NCBI GenBank assembly: GCA_015143295.1
Contig: CM026570.1
Coordinates: forward strand, 22,079,250-22,143,249
Length of the DNA stretch: 64,000 bases
Source: Tetracentron sinense
Lineage: Eukaryota; Streptophyta; Magnoliopsida; Trochodendrales; Trochodendraceae
Direction: 5' to 3'
Every line of letters begins with the position of its first letter. Position 1 is the first letter of the stretch. The position numbers and the translations under genes are program-made. Positions 35,690 to 54,570 of this stretch are shown here, in pieces. The notes under the pieces are model-generated. The model did not search any database. It worked only from the letters and a program-made list of their open reading frames with translations, and was not told the DNA's origin.

Positions 35690-38600
35690 GACAGGGCCTA
35701 CACCCATTGATTGAAATTCTTTGTGATGAAAAGTTAGTAGGAACTAACTATGTAGACTGGAAAAGAAAGATTAGAATAGTATTTTCCGCGGATAACCTTG
35801 ACCTATGTCTTAAGACACCTAAACCCGAAATTTCTCCAGATGTTTCACAGGCCCAAAAAGCTGAGTTAGAGCAATGAAAGAGGTCCAATCAAATGACCAA
35901 GTGTTACATACTGGCTTCGATGTCTAACATTTTGCAAAGCCAGCATGAACACATGGATAAGGTTTCTGACATTCTGCAAAACCTTCATAAGATGTTTGGT
36001 AAGCAAAATAGGTCAGCTCAACAAGTAAAGTTGAAATCCCTTGTTAACACCAAGATGGCTGAGAGAACTCCAGTCCATGAGCACATCATAAAGATGATGG
36101 GCTTATTAAATGAGCTGGAGATTCTTGATGGAGAGATGGATGTCATCACTCAGGTTGACTCTATTCTATAGTCACTCCCTTCGTCCTTCAATGCGTTTAT
36201 GTTAAATTATAACATGAACCAGAGTGAAATGTCACTAAGTGAGCTTATGAACTCACTTGTGGCTGCAGAAGATTTGATCAAAAAGTCAACTAAGGGTGAA
36301 ACTTTAATCGTCGATAAACCTGATACCTCCAATCAATCTAAAAAGTTTAGAAAGAAGAATAAAGGAAAATGTAAGTTTAAAGACAACAGAGGTAAGGCAA
36401 GAGCTGTCAAAGGTTCTTCAGGAAAAGCTGGCAAAGAAAACAAAGGCAAATGAAAGTGTTTCCATTGTGCTAAATAGGCCACTGGAAGAGGAACTGTAGG
36501 ACTTACCTTGCAACTCTTAAGAAGGGTGGCACTAATACTCAAGGTATGAGATGCTTTGAGATATTGATCATTATTGAGTCAAACTTTCTGGATGGTCCTC
36601 CTAACTCATGGTGCATAGATTCTAGATCCACTGTACATATTTGTAATTGTTTGCAGGGGTTCAAGAAAACCAAAAAGCCAACCAAACAAGAGCAGAAGCT
36701 TAAAGTTGGCTCCGGTGCAAATGTTGCAGTGAAGTCAATCGACTTGCTTACTCTTTATTTACCTAATGGAAAGACATTAATTTTAGAAGACTGCTTTTAT
36801 GTGCCTTCTGCAAATCGTAATTTGATTTCAGTATCTAAACTTTTATTTTGTGGATTCTCTATCAATTTTAATTCAATTGTTGAAATTAAGAAAGATGGAA
36901 TGGTCTTGATTACTGGTAATCTCATTAATGGTCTTTATTTAATATTTCATTTGGTAAATAATGAATGTTTGCAAAGTGACAATGCCTCATCATCTAGAAT
37001 GTTTAGAATGAAGAGACATTGCACTGAGTCTACTTATCTTTGGTATAAGAGACTTGGTCACATTAATCTTGATAGGATTAAGAGGTTGGTAAAAAATAGT
37101 CCCTTTGACTTTCTCAAGGTAGAACCACTCCCTACATGCGAGTCTTGTTTCGAAGGGAAAATGACCAAGAAGCCTTATCCTAAAAAGGTAGGAAGAGCTG
37201 AAGAAAAGTTAAGACTAATACATAGTGATCCATTTAACATTGTTGCATGAGGATAATACTGGTATTTTGTCACATTTACCGATGAATATTCCAGATATGG
37301 ATATGTCAATTTGATGCAACACAAATCTGACACCTTTGAAAAGTTCAAAAAATTCAGATTAGAAGTTCATAATCAAACAGACAAATCCACAAAGACACTT
37401 TGATTAGATCGAGGTGGTGAATACCTCACCAATGAGTTTATAGATTACTTAAGGGATAATGAGATTATCTCGCAATGGACAAGTCCTGCCTTACCTCAAC
37501 AAAATGGAGTTTCTTAAAGAAGAAACTGGACCTTATTAGATATGGTTCACTCTATGATGAGCCATTCCGATGTTTATTCTTATTTTTGGAGATATGCTTT
37601 ACAACCTGCCATTTATATTCTGAACCGGGTTCCATCTAAGTCTATTCTGGTTACAACCTATGAATTGTGGACTAGGCGAAAACCTAGTTTACAACATCTA
37701 AGGGTATGGGATTGTCCTGCGCATGTACGCAAACTCGAACCCACTAAATTGGAATCTAGAACAAAAAAATGAGACTTTGTAGGATATCCAAAAAAAACTA
37801 AGGGTTTCTATTTCTACTCCAAGGCAGACCAAACAATAGTTGTTAAGCATCATGCCACTTTCTTGGAAGAAGAAATCGATCTTCTTAAAAAGGTTGAATT
37901 TCATGAGATGAAAGACAACTTAGCCAGTGTCCAAGATGAACCTAATCCTTCCACTATTAATTCTTCTAATTTTGTTCCACTAAGAAGGTCTGAAAGAATT
38001 TCAAGACCACCAGATAGACTTCAGTATTACAATAATGAGGTTTATCTAGTTACCCCTGATGATGAGGATACAGATCCTAATACTTATCAGGAAGCTACAT
38101 TAGATGTAGATGCATCTCAATGGAATAAAGTCATGAATGCTGAAATAGATTCCATGTATGACAATGGCGTCTGGACTGTAATAGATCCATCAGATGGTAT
38201 AAGGTCAATTGGATGCAAATGGATTTAAAAAATGAAGAAAGGTGCCGATGGAAACATGGAGACCTATAAAGCTAGACTTATTGCAAAAGGTTACACTCAA
38301 ATTCAAGGAGTTAATTATGAGGATACCTTTTCACCTGTAGCTATGCTCAAATCCATAAGGATAATGCTAGCTATAGCTGCACACCATGACTATAAGATAT
38401 GACAAATGGATGTCAAAACTGCTTTCCTTAATGGAATGTTAGATGAAGACATCTATATGAAGCAACTAGAGGGCTTCATTGCTCCTAACCAGGAGAACAT
38501 GGTATGCAAGCTCAACAAGTCGATATATGGTTTAAAACAAGCTTCAAGAAGCTGGAACCAAAGATTTGATCATTCGATCAAAGAATTTAGATTCCAAAAG

Positions 38601-39641
38601 AATTTAGAAGAATCTTGTATATACAAGAAGGATAGTGGGAGAGTGGTAGTATTTCTAATTCTTTATGTAGATGACATTCTACTCATTGGGAATGATGTAG
38701 GGATGTTGTCATCAGTCAAGATATGGTTTTCTCAGCATTTCTCAATGAAAGACTAGGGAGAGGCATCCTATATTCTCGGGATAAAGATTCTGAGAGATAG
38801 AAAATGCCGAATATTGGGATTGAGCCAAACTTCCTACATAGACAAGATTTTGTCTACGTACAGTATGAGTGCTTGTAAGACAACACTCATTCCTTTTAGA
38901 CATGGTGTCACTTTGTCTAAAAAGATGACCCCTACATTCGCAGATGAGATCGAGCAGATGAAGAGGTGCCCTTATGCTTCGGTACTTAGGAGCCTTATGT
39001 ATGTCATGTTATGTACTAGATCGGATATTTTTCATGCAGTGGGAGTTGTTAGACAGTTCCAAAGCAATCCAGGTGTTAATCATTAGACTGCAGTAAAGCA
39101 CATCATGAAGTACCTGAAAAGGACTAGGGATTATGTGCTTATTTTTCAATCAGAAGAGTTAGTTGGATTGGGTTATACTGATTCTGATTTCCAATCTGAT
39201 CCGGACAATAGAGCTTCCACATCTGGGTATGTATTCAAACTGGGTGGTGCTGCTGTCAATTGGCGCAGCATGAAGCAGAAAAGTATTGCAAACTCCACCA
39301 CAGAAGCAGAATATATTGCTGCTTCAGAAGCAGCAAAAGAAGCGGTCTGGTTTAGAAGATTTTTGCAAGAGCTAGGAAATGTTCCTTCAGCACTTGAAAA
39401 TATTACTCTCTTTTGTGATAGTAATGGTGCAGTAGCTCATATCAAAGAACCTAGGAGCCATAAGAAGATGAAACATGTGGAGCGGAAGTATCATCTCATT
39501 CGTGAGATAATTAAGAGGCAAGATGTTGTTGTTACAAAGATTAGGTCTCAACTTAATGTTGCTGACCCGATGACTAAAGTTTTATCAAATAAAGTATTTG
39601 TAACACACTTAGATAATATGGGACTGAAATCTATGACATAG
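35690..39641 (+). pseudogene. Ty1-copia Gag-Pol polyprotein, degenerate
   Basis: Order gag-protease-integrase-RT-RNase H, as in copia. Gag begins near 35690 (LVGTNYVDWKRKIRI) and carries a zinc knuckle CFHCAK*GHWKRNC with a stop inside. The protease motif reads DSRST instead of DS/TG. The integrase zinc finger (LWYKRLGHI...CESCFEGK) is present, with core motifs TDEYSRYGY and LDRGGEY. In the third, GVS*RRN, the catalytic Glu codon position is TAA. RT has MDVKTAFLNGMLDEDIYM near 38406 and LYVDDILLIGND near 38660. RNase H has GYTDSDFQSD and STTEAEYIAASEAAKE (39170-39350). About ten stops are visible. The ~2.2-kb LTRs and the Gag type suggest an Angela-like lineage, which I hold only tentatively. 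Confidence 0.92.
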
Positions 39642-39665
39642 TGACTTTTAGGGCAAGTGGGAGAT
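39642..39665 (+). promoter_or_regulatory. Polypurine tract of the copia element
   Basis: AAGTGGGAGAT directly before the 3' LTR, the usual plus-strand primer position. Confidence 0.8.
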
Positions 39666-41884
39666 TATTAGACATGATGCCCAGAAAAGTCATTTAGATT
39701 GTAAGATTCTTCTTAATTTGATTAATAGAGACTTCTTCTTGATCTATTGTGTATTCATTATGGGTAATTGACCATGATCATGAGATGATTTATACGATAT
39801 GAGATATCGATAAAGGTCCTTAAGATATATAGTAGAAAAGTTATGTGATTGGATTATCACAGGCATATAGAACTTTCTAGTTCCTTATACCTAATATAGT
39901 TATAGCTGTGGGTGAAGTTTGACACTTCACTTATATGGCTGCCAAAATGCTAAGATGTTCTTAATGGTTGAGATGTAATTCTATCTCAAACTATTACAAT
40001 AGAGACTACACATCAACATATGGGTGCTTAAATGTACACTGACTGATTGCATTCAGTGAGAGACTTCTTGCATAAACATACTATCAGATAGTTGATCTCT
40101 TATTCACATTGAACAGTTTCGATGATCCTTAGATCTGATGAGTTCATCTATGACTGAGCAGTGATCTGACTGTTTTGATTCTACCAAAGTATTTTGTACC
40201 TTAAGGAATACAATACAGTGACAGTTGGATAGTCAGAAAGCTGTTCGAGTTATGATGAATTTCAAACAAGAAATCCATGCTCATTAATTTGAGAGATTAT
40301 CCAAGTTCCCGGTAAGACAGTCGATTAAGCTTAAATCCTACACAGGTAATTTTGAAACAAAAACAAGTTTGAAATATATACTTTTTTTAAAATATATTAT
40401 ACTTACAAAAGGTTTTTCTCAAAAATGTTTCTCATGGCTTAATCAGAAGTCTTGGAAATCCGGATGATGTGCAATGAGTTATGAGTTAGATAGTATAAAT
40501 AATCTCGAAGGCCCATTAGAGATAATGTAATTGGAATGATCAATTGAATTAAAAATTTCATGTGACGGGATCCGTATTGGTTAATGTTCACACACTGGGA
40601 TTCAATTGCAACATGGATATCTCACGTCACTTGTAATTCCGATATAATTCCTGTTTAGGGTCAATGGGACAACATTGGGTAAGCCAGGGTAAGAATGTCC
40701 CGGAGCAATCTGTGAAGATGCTCACATAAATAATACAAGCTCATAAATTGATTAAAAGTTAATAAATTATTTAAATGATTAAATGTTAATCATTGATTAA
40801 ATAGATTAAAAGTTAATCTATGGTTTAAATTAATTGTTAATTTAAATCTAGGGATTATATTAATAATTATTTAATTAACCTAATTAAAGGGGAAATGGGT
40901 TTGACCCATATCCATAAACCCATAAAGATGGACCTTTAATATGGGCCCAAGCCCATGGGTTTCAACCCTAGAGTGGGGCGCCCACTTTTGTAATCCTAAT
41001 TGGATTAGGACTTGGTTACTTGAATAATTATTGAATAATGACTCTATTTATTATGGAATTAAATTCTAATAGTTGGAATGAAATTAGGATTAAGATGAGT
41101 TGTAATTGGATTACAACTAAGAATCCAATAAACCCTTAAAGCTCACGCCCCCCCTCTTGGCTCACGCCCCCCCTTTGGTTGTGGTCTCCTAATTTGACTA
41201 GAATTCCTCCCTTTTGTTGGTTGTTTACTAATCTCTTTAATTAAGGAATCATCTTTTAAGAAGGACTCTTTAATTAGTAGGATTACTATAACTAAAGTAG
41301 TTATAATTAAACTAGGAGTTTATTAATAATAAAAGTTATTATTAATTAATGACACTTGAGGGGATATGGTGTAATTGGATTAGGATTAGGAAACCATCCA
41401 AATCCTATAAATACACGACACCCCCCCCCCCCCCCACATAACCGTACACTTCTCTCTCTCTCTCTCAATTCTCTCTTTCTCTCCTCTTCAACCGTGAGCC
41501 CCAAGGGAGAATTCCCTTGGATTTTTATGAGCTACAAGGTGTGCTTCAAGTTGGATTTTTCATCTTAAGGGTTTTGAACCCCTATGGTTGTGGGTGATAG
41601 AAAGTCTACACCATTACTTCATCTTCTTCCTCTTGCTTTATCAATTCCAAAGAGAGATTCTAAAGCTTTGTGGGGATAGTGAAGAATAAGGATCGAACTT
41701 CGAGTATTTCTTCGAGAAATCTCTATAAAGAGTTCTGACGGTTCGAGTTGATTTAGCTTCACCAGTGAACATCATTCACCGAGGTAATATGACTAAAACT
41801 CATAGATAATTTTTGTTGTTTTCTATGGTGTAAAGATTATCGGGATCCAGTTTCCGCATAAATTTTTATCCGGATCTCCCTTCA
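39666..41884 (+). mobile_element. 3' LTR of the Ty1-copia element
   Basis: About 2.22 kb, starting TATTAGAC (the canonical TG start changed to TA) and ending CTCCCTTCA. Promoter-like TATAAATAC at about 41406 is followed by a C15 run and a CT repeat. An expanded C tract occurs at a different site from that in the 5' LTR. No target duplication can be checked because the 5' LTR has lost its start. Confidence 0.92.
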
Positions 41885-42408
41885 GTTAAGTCTCCACAAA
41901 TATTCTTGGATCTCTAGAGAATTTGAACTTAGGATAACTCTGATGTTGATTTTGTGCAATTTGTACTGAATCTGAGTTTTCTAAGTATTTAAATCAACAA
42001 TAGTACTGCTTGACTAAGAGTTAACATGTACTTCAAAAGATGACATCTTTTTCAATAAATAGATCAACAGTTAGTTTTTTCTCATCATTGTAAAAATACT
42101 TGAAAACATTTTTGAAAGTACTAGAAAACTCTGGGATTTTTTTTTTAATTAAAAAAAAAAAAAAGCCTAGATATCCTACCCGCAAAACCCAGAGTTCTAC
42201 CTCCTAGGCGGCCTACAGGACAGACCAGAAGCTTTCACAGTCTCTAAAGCTCCAAAGAGTTAGTAAAAGAAAACAATTCTTTTTTTAGGAAAACATGAGT
42301 TTTGGAAAATACCCACCCCAAACAAAAGATAGCACCATCCTCGGTACTCATGACCGGGTCAAAAATATATGAATGTGGACTGCAAGATGCAAAAGTTGAG
42401 GAAGGGTA
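41885..42408. other. Non-coding, nothing identified
   Basis: Follows the copia element and is probably the continuation of the sequence it entered, but no continuity with 31845 could be shown. An A/T-rich block with a 14-A run lies near 42150. Confidence 0.4.
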
Positions 42409-42756
42409 TTACCTGCCTAGTAGAAATTGTACATTGTTGGGTATCTGATGATCTGCAAAAGTGATGATATCTGTACAACCTGAAAATACTGTCACAAGAT
42501 ATGCAAAATAAGCATGCGACTCATGTGACTCTAGAAATCTCGGAATCGCCTTTCTGACAGAGCTAAGTTTAACGTCTTCAGCTAGACACAACAAGGGTAC
42601 ATAAAAGCACCCCCAAACAAAATGAAGCACATAGAGACTAAGTGAGTCATCAGTCGTCATAGACGATTAGATTGATCTCAACCAACACCAATCGGTATGG
42701 GGCTTCGATGGTTGCTTTTGGCTTCCTGGTTCTTGAATTTCTTTTAATTTGAGGTC
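42409..42756 (-). other. Possible exon(s) of an unidentified gene
   Basis: On the minus strand an acceptor TTTCAG at about 42757 and a donor GGCAG|GTAATA near 42413 bound a region. Its best frame runs 42660-42409 and includes AEDVKLSSVRKAIPRFLES, AYFAYLV and CTDIITFADHQIPNNVQFLL. The composition looks protein-like (a mixed alpha-helical pattern, balanced codons) rather than random, but I do not recognise the family. The upstream 95 bp has a stop in this frame. It is either a gene fragment or one exon of a gene whose other exons are not visible. Confidence 0.3.
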
Positions 42757-43875
42757 CTGAAACATTAAATTGCGTAATGAGAGTTCATAAAAATAAATTT
42801 GAATCTAGATTTTCAGAAACATGTTAAATTCATACAAATGTATCATTTTTACCAGAAACGTGTGTATTATGCAATGGAGGGAACCCTTACGTAGAAAAGT
42901 TAGTAAAATTGAAAGTTTACATAATAGAGTTTCACAACGACTCAAAAGATAATATTGAAAATAAGCACTTTTAAGCGAATATCATGATGCCGAACATGGG
43001 AGAGAGAAGAGAGAGGGGAGAAAGGAAGAGATCGTACCTCTTACTCTCTTTTCTTCTCGATTATACTCAAGAAAAATAATATAGGAAATATATAAATTAT
43101 ATAATTATGGCGCCTACACTTATTTAGATTATAAAAAAGACCTCTTTAAATATAAGTTTATGAGAGTTTTGGGGTTCCTAAAAAGAATTTGGAGCATTTG
43201 AAGGTCATTTTTATTATTGGGCCGCCTAAGCCTAACTGTATGCCTAGTCGGCAATGCGAGTCTTTAGCAACCATGCAAAAAATAAATGAGGACCACATGG
43301 TCCACCCACAAACAGAGAGAAATAGGCCAATTGATCCACCCATTGAGCGAGAGAAAGGAGGAGGGAGGGAAACATACTTGACACCGTTTGTCTCTTCTTT
43401 TTTCTTTTATGTATGAATTTTTTTTTTGTTGGATATACAAACCTTAATATATTATATGGTAAAAGACATGAGAAGTATATAAAATAACATATTTTTTTGT
43501 TTATCAAACTGCCATATTCAAATAAAACAATTTTTTTATCCTTAAATAATAATAACATTACATGTATTAGAAGTGAAAGATTTGAGGACTTATTTCAAAG
43601 GGAAGCCCATGGATGTTAGGATATGTAACAAAGTTTATGATTAAAAATAAGCCCAATTGAATGTGAACATTTGAGCATGTAAATGAGCCACTAGATGTAA
43701 ATCGTCCACTTTAATTGGTGTATAGATAAAAAATTTATAAATGTTTTTCTCTCATATTATGCTCATAGAATTTAATACCTTTTGATAATGTGTAGTCAAT
43801 AAGGAATTCTTTTGTATACAATAAGAAAATAGAGATCGAATCACAGCCAATTGTGATTAAACTCAGGGAAAGTTC
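42757..43875. other. Intergenic, nothing identified
   Basis: A purine-rich GAGAGAAGAGAG stretch near 42999-43030 and AT-rich DNA. The ORFs at 43189-43416 and 43244-43558 overlap on opposite strands and resemble no protein I know. Confidence 0.5.
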
Positions 43876-44035
43876 AATCGGACCCACATGTCAAAATGTG
43901 CCCCTTTTAGCCTCTATCAACTGTGGTTAAGATTCATTAACCTTTAGAGTTCAATAATACAACATTTGTTTTTTTTTTTTTTTTAAATTAACCCTAAGGG
44001 TTTAAATTTCTTAACCAAAGTTAAATATTGAAGAT
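43876..44035. repeat. MITE-family fragment (GTTAAGATTCACT family)
   Basis: Contains GGACCCACATGTC, CTGTGGTTAAGATTCATTAACC, a T-rich hinge and TTAACCCTAAGGGTTTAA with opposed GTTAA blocks, the same family as at 14263 and 59755. Confidence 0.55.
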
Positions 44036-44282
44036 AATGAATGAAGAAAGTTGGAGAGGTGATGATTAATTTCAAAAAAGTTCATAGGAAAAGGGAATTG
44101 GAATTGGGATACAAGATTGTGAGAAAATTTAACACAGAAAGAAAAATATTTAATTTAATGGATTGTGGTCATCTAGAATGCTAGCATCATATTTTTTTAT
44201 TACTTAAGCATTATTAATTAATAAAAAATTATATTTAAATTGGCATCAGATTCTCTCTGGCAGATGCCAGAAAGGTGGTCTC

Positions 44283-44498
44283 GGGCTACCATACATTAAG
44301 CACCATGTGGCATAAAAAAAAAGGGAGAAGTCATTTCATGTTCTCCCTTGATTTTGACTCCTCCCTACTTGATATCTCTCCCCTCTTTATCTCATCACTT
44401 TATTGTCATGTGTCAAATAATGCGTGGAGAAGTCAAAATCATGGAGCCCATGAATGACTTCTCTAGTCACGTGGCGTTTAATGTGTTGGCAAAGCCCG
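44283..44498. mobile_element. Foldback MITE of about 216 bp
   Basis: Inverted arms: GGGCTACCATACATTAAGC and CCATGTGGC on the left pair with GTGGCGTTTAATGTG...AAAGCCC on the right. Inside, GAGAAGTCATTTCATG and TTGATTTTGACTCC pair with GTCAAAATCATGGAG and CATGAATGACTTCTC. Arms total ~90 bp each with mismatches. The centre, near 44375-44410, is pyrimidine-rich. No clear target duplication. Confidence 0.8.
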
Positions 44499-44825
44499 AG
44501 CTCGACTTGAATTGTTTCAAGGCAAGCTCAAGCTCGATTGAAACTTGAAAAGCTCGACTCGAATACAATAGTTTAGCTGGTGCTCAAATCGATTTAAGCT
44601 CAAGCTAAGCTTGACTTGACTTATTAAAAATATATTTTCAATTAAAAATATTAACATTATAAATAATATATATTATTTTTATTATTTTATATATAATATT
44701 CAAGCCGAGCTCTAGCCTCAATTGAGCTAAGCATATCAAGCTCGAACTCAGCTTGATCGAGTCAAGCCGTGCCCAGCCAAGCCAAGCCTTTGAGTGGCTC
44801 GGCTTGAATACACCCATACTTGACA
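44499..44825. repeat. GC-patterned repeat (AGCTCGA/GGCTTGA family)
   Basis: Dense repeats of AAGCTCGA, CTCGACTTGA, GAGCTCAAGC and GGCTCGGCTTGAATACACCC around an AT-rich core. It resembles the hAT MITE at 59134-59639 in texture and layout, but no paired terminus or target duplication was found, so it is a relative or a truncated copy. Confidence 0.45.
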
Positions 44826-45069
44826 ATGTCTGGTGCCTAAGTCTTTATTTGGACTATATACCAGCGGTTAGGATTCATCATTAAAACCTCGGTTCATTGC
44901 TAACCCTCATTCAAAATCTAACACATGTCGTTACTTTCATTAAAAACCCAATCTTTTTGGCTAAAGAGTAAGGAAGACGAGAGTAGGGGCTATCACGCGT
45001 CTTGAAATTTTACTTTTTCCGAAGAACTGGTAGACAGTTTGGACGGTCTGGATTACTTTTACCCAAGAA

Positions 45070-45115
45070 TTAGGGTTTCATAAAGGGGGTTTTAGTGAGA
45101 GAGAGAGAGAGAGAG
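45070..45115 (+). promoter_or_regulatory. RPS8 proximal promoter/5' UTR: telo-box and GA repeat
   Basis: A telo-box in reverse (TTAGGGTTT, 45070-45078) lies 70 bp before the ATG, followed by a GA repeat (45097-45115). A second telo-box AAACCCTAA is at 45156-45164 in intron 1. Telo-boxes are well-known elements of plant ribosomal-protein gene promoters and help coordinate expression in dividing cells. Confidence 0.75.
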
Positions 45116-45147
45116 TGTGTTCGTCGTCTCTTGGCTGCTGAGCAAAG

Positions 45148-51486
<6,339 letters not shown>

Positions 51487-52983
51487 CCAAAATTCTCCCA
51501 GGTGCTTTGTTATTGCCTTTGGAATTAGTTCCCTTCTTGTTGTCTCTTGTTTAGGAGGATACTGTGGTTGATCGTAACTGGTACAAGACTATCAAAGTTT
51601 TGCTATGCATTTTTAACTATTAGAAATGAGAAACAATTTCTAGTGTTTGTCACCCTTAAAAGTTATTTAATCTAGTCTCCTTTTCCCCTAATTCTTTCAC
51701 TTTTTTGCCTCAATCATTAGCACAGTAATATAAGTATCAAAAATTGCTTTCGGCAGGAACAGGGAGGGACGGGTAATATCTCCTCTTCCTTGGATGAGAG
51801 GAAATGGAGTCTTTGGATGAGTTTAATATCCATTCCTTGATCTTTTGCAAGCCTAACTCTGACATTTTTTTTTCTTTCACCACTAATGATATACAGGTTT
51901 CTCCTCTCTTTCCTTACCTTTTTTTTAATATACAAACTCCAATGGGTGGTTCTCCCTTATCTGTAGTGGAGTTTGACCTTCCAGCTTTGTAATTTCCTCA
52001 TCATTCTGTCCATGGTATCTGTGAAGGTGTTTTTGGTCTCCCTATCGCTCCAACTAATGGGTATGTGGAAGTACTCATCTAAGAACGTTCGTTTGTTATG
52101 CATGTTGTTGGAACATAGGGATATATTTCAAACAGGTTTACTTTTCTATCCAGATGCCCTACAAAAAGGTATTGGTTCGGTACAATGGCGTGCAAGAGTA
52201 AGAACTGCCGTTGATTAGCTATCCCCTTTTTGGTAATAACTGCCTTGATAAAGGGCCATTTCATTTTATTTTTTTTGCTGGAGGATATCATTTACTTACG
52301 GGTTAGTGGTTAGCGTTGGGGATTGAAGTTCTTGCTACTCATTACTTGGGGGAATGGATTCCGAGACCTCTCGATTGAGAGGCCATACCCTACCATTGGC
52401 GCCTCATTGTCCTTTCTTTTTGGTGAAGGCAGATATTTGATTGTAGTATAATATCTGTCTTAAGGGGGTACAAAGGCTCCTTGAAGTGGAGATTTTAATT
52501 TATGAAGCAGAGGTATGAGGATGGTCACAATGATTTTAGAGATGATATTTACGAAGACTAATTGGCGTGTTAAGGATAATTTTGACTGCCTCAATGACTC
52601 CCTTAGAGTCCAACTGGGTCTGGAGGCTTGAGAGGATTGATTTGTTGCAAGGCCACCACAAATTCAGGATTTTTGATAGTGTTACTCACTGACTAGCTGG
52701 CCACACAAATGGAGTTGCACCATCTCTTCTAATCATTGGAACCTTTTATTGTTGAAATCCCCATAATCATCCATTCCTCAGGTATGGTGCCTGCTACTCC
52801 AGATTTTTGTTATGTCATTACAATGGGCATTGGCCATCATATATGGCTGTGAAGAACCATTTTCCATGTGGGTAATATGGGTGTGTACTATTTTTATAGA
52901 ATGATATATCACTTCATGTTCTTTGCTGACCCCAGGGAATCTGCAAACAAACCACCTGAAAAGCCCACTGGGTTTAGACTTGG
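51487..52983. other. RPS8 3' flank and intergenic DNA
   Basis: The RPS8 3' UTR probably ends before about 51700. ORFs at 51804-51992 and 51973-52218 show no recognisable domain. A block near 52297-52400 (GGTTAGTGGTTAGCG...GGATTCCGAGACC) has a weak tRNA-derived look but no convincing A and B boxes. Confidence 0.5.
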
Positions 52984-53278
52984 GTGGAGTTTGGTAACAC
53001 TAATGTAAATAGGTAGAGATTATTTGAAAATTTTACTTAGTTGGACTTTAAATTTGTTAAGTTGAAGGTTAATTGTATGTCTCCATCTTTTTTAAAGTAG
53101 AGATTTTTTGAAGTAAAAATCTCTTCTTTAAAAAGTAGCTCATAGCTACTTTTTACTTTTAGAGGTAAAACCCCTACTTCAAGAAGATGTAGACATGCAA
53201 TACCTTCAACTTAACAATTTGATAATTTTCAAATAAGCTTTACCTATTTAGATTATTGTTACCAACTCTACCTCCACC
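52984..53278. mobile_element. Foldback MITE of about 295 bp
   Basis: The left arm GTGGAGTTTGGTAACACTAA...AAATAGGTAGAG...TTATTTGAAAATT...TTGTTAAGTTGAAGG...GCATGTCT-like sequence pairs with the right arm. The right arm's complement reads GTGGAGGTAGAGTTGGTAAC...AAATAGGTAAAGC...TTATTTGAAAATT...TTGTTAAGTTGAAGG. Arms of ~130 bp meet at a AAAGTAGCTC/GAGCTACTTT centre near 53140. No coding capacity. Target duplication not resolved. Confidence 0.85.
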
Positions 53279-53957
53279 TTACTCTAGTTTCCATGAGATC
53301 CGCTGTATTGGGAGACGTAACAAGTCATGGCGCCCCTTTTAACAGTCAACGACAGTATCTTATCTAGATAACTCTTCATTGGAATCATCTCCTCCTGTCT
53401 AAGGAAATAGAGAATGCTTTATGGACTTTTTTTTCTCAGTTATTGGTGTTTGGTCCTTCTCGGCCCTCCTCTTAAAAGAGTTGGTTTTTATCACTTTTAA
53501 GGTAGTATTTAGATACATTTTTAAATTGACTTTTGGCTCTTGAAGAGTCAAAAGTTGGTTAAAATGTTGTTTGGTTGCACTTAAAAGAGTAACTTCTCCA
53601 CAATTCAAAAGTTATAGAGAAAATTTCTTTATAGCTTGGACTCTACCTTATGAGCCCTAACTGTAGGTTGTTCCTTCTTGTCTTTATTTATTCTTCTTCC
53701 ACTTTGAGATGGTACAACAAGGTTTCAAGTGACCAGTCTTTCTTGACCATGCAGAGTACCTCCCACAAGTCCTTGGAATTCATCTTCCTCGAGTGCTGAT
53801 CATACAACTCCTTTAACCAAAAGAGTTGAGGGTATGACTCTAGGCAGTATTACATCATCTATCCCTTACTACTTTGCAATAGCAAGTTGAAGAATCGCTG
53901 ATTCTAAAAATAGTCAAAACTCCATGTTAGGCGAAAAAAAAAAGCAGCATTATCTCC
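53279..53957. other. Intergenic, nothing identified
   Basis: No gene recognised. Short inverted words around GACTTTTGGCTCTTGAAGAGTCAAAAG (53529-53555) could pair locally. Confidence 0.5.
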
Positions 53958-53959
53958 GG

Positions 53960-54143
53960 TGTTCAACTCAACTTGTATTCTTTTGGTCTATCCTCGCAAG
54001 TTTGCACAACTCGACAAATGGGGCACTAAACCTCTTTTAGGAAATCTCCAGGTTTCAACTCAACTTGTATTTTTTCTGGTCTATCCTTACAAGTTTGCAA
54101 AACTCACAAATGTTTATACTAAACCTCTTTCAGGAAGCTTAGA
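53960..54143. repeat. 92-bp tandem duplication
   Basis: Two units with TTCAACTCAACTTGTATT at 53962 and 54054 (period 92). They share GGTCTATCCT, CAAGTTTGCA and ACTAAACCTCTTT and differ by scattered substitutions. Confidence 0.85.
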
Positions 54144-54570
54144 AAAAAAAAAACTTACAAACAAGTTGATTTGGGTATGAAATTATCCAACATCCTAAAA
54201 CCCCAAAATTGCCCTAGGAGTCCAGTTATATTATTGTCACTCATAAAATATTGACAAAATTGTCCTCACTGAATATGATTCTATTTGGAAAAAAATTAGT
54301 CTTAACCCAGTTTGAGATTAGTTCAAGTATGGTCTATTATAATTCTGTTTAGTTACAGACCTTAACTAATTTATATTAGTTTAAATCCAGTTTGTTTGGT
54401 TACAGGAATTACTCAAGTCCTTTACTTTTTTCCTGGTTACAAGATCTATAGATTAAACAAGTCCTTATCTGTCATGTTCTTGACTAGGACCATACTAGTT
54501 TTTGTAGCTCTTGTTTAAGTCATACTTATAACCCACTTGCCCGAGGTATCCGCCAACAATATATTTGGCG
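54144..54570. other. Intergenic, nothing identified
   Basis: AT-rich. No gene recognised. Confidence 0.5.

Noticed and set aside
52290..52430. Second SINE
   Set aside because: Weak tRNA-like words but no good B box or poly-A tail.
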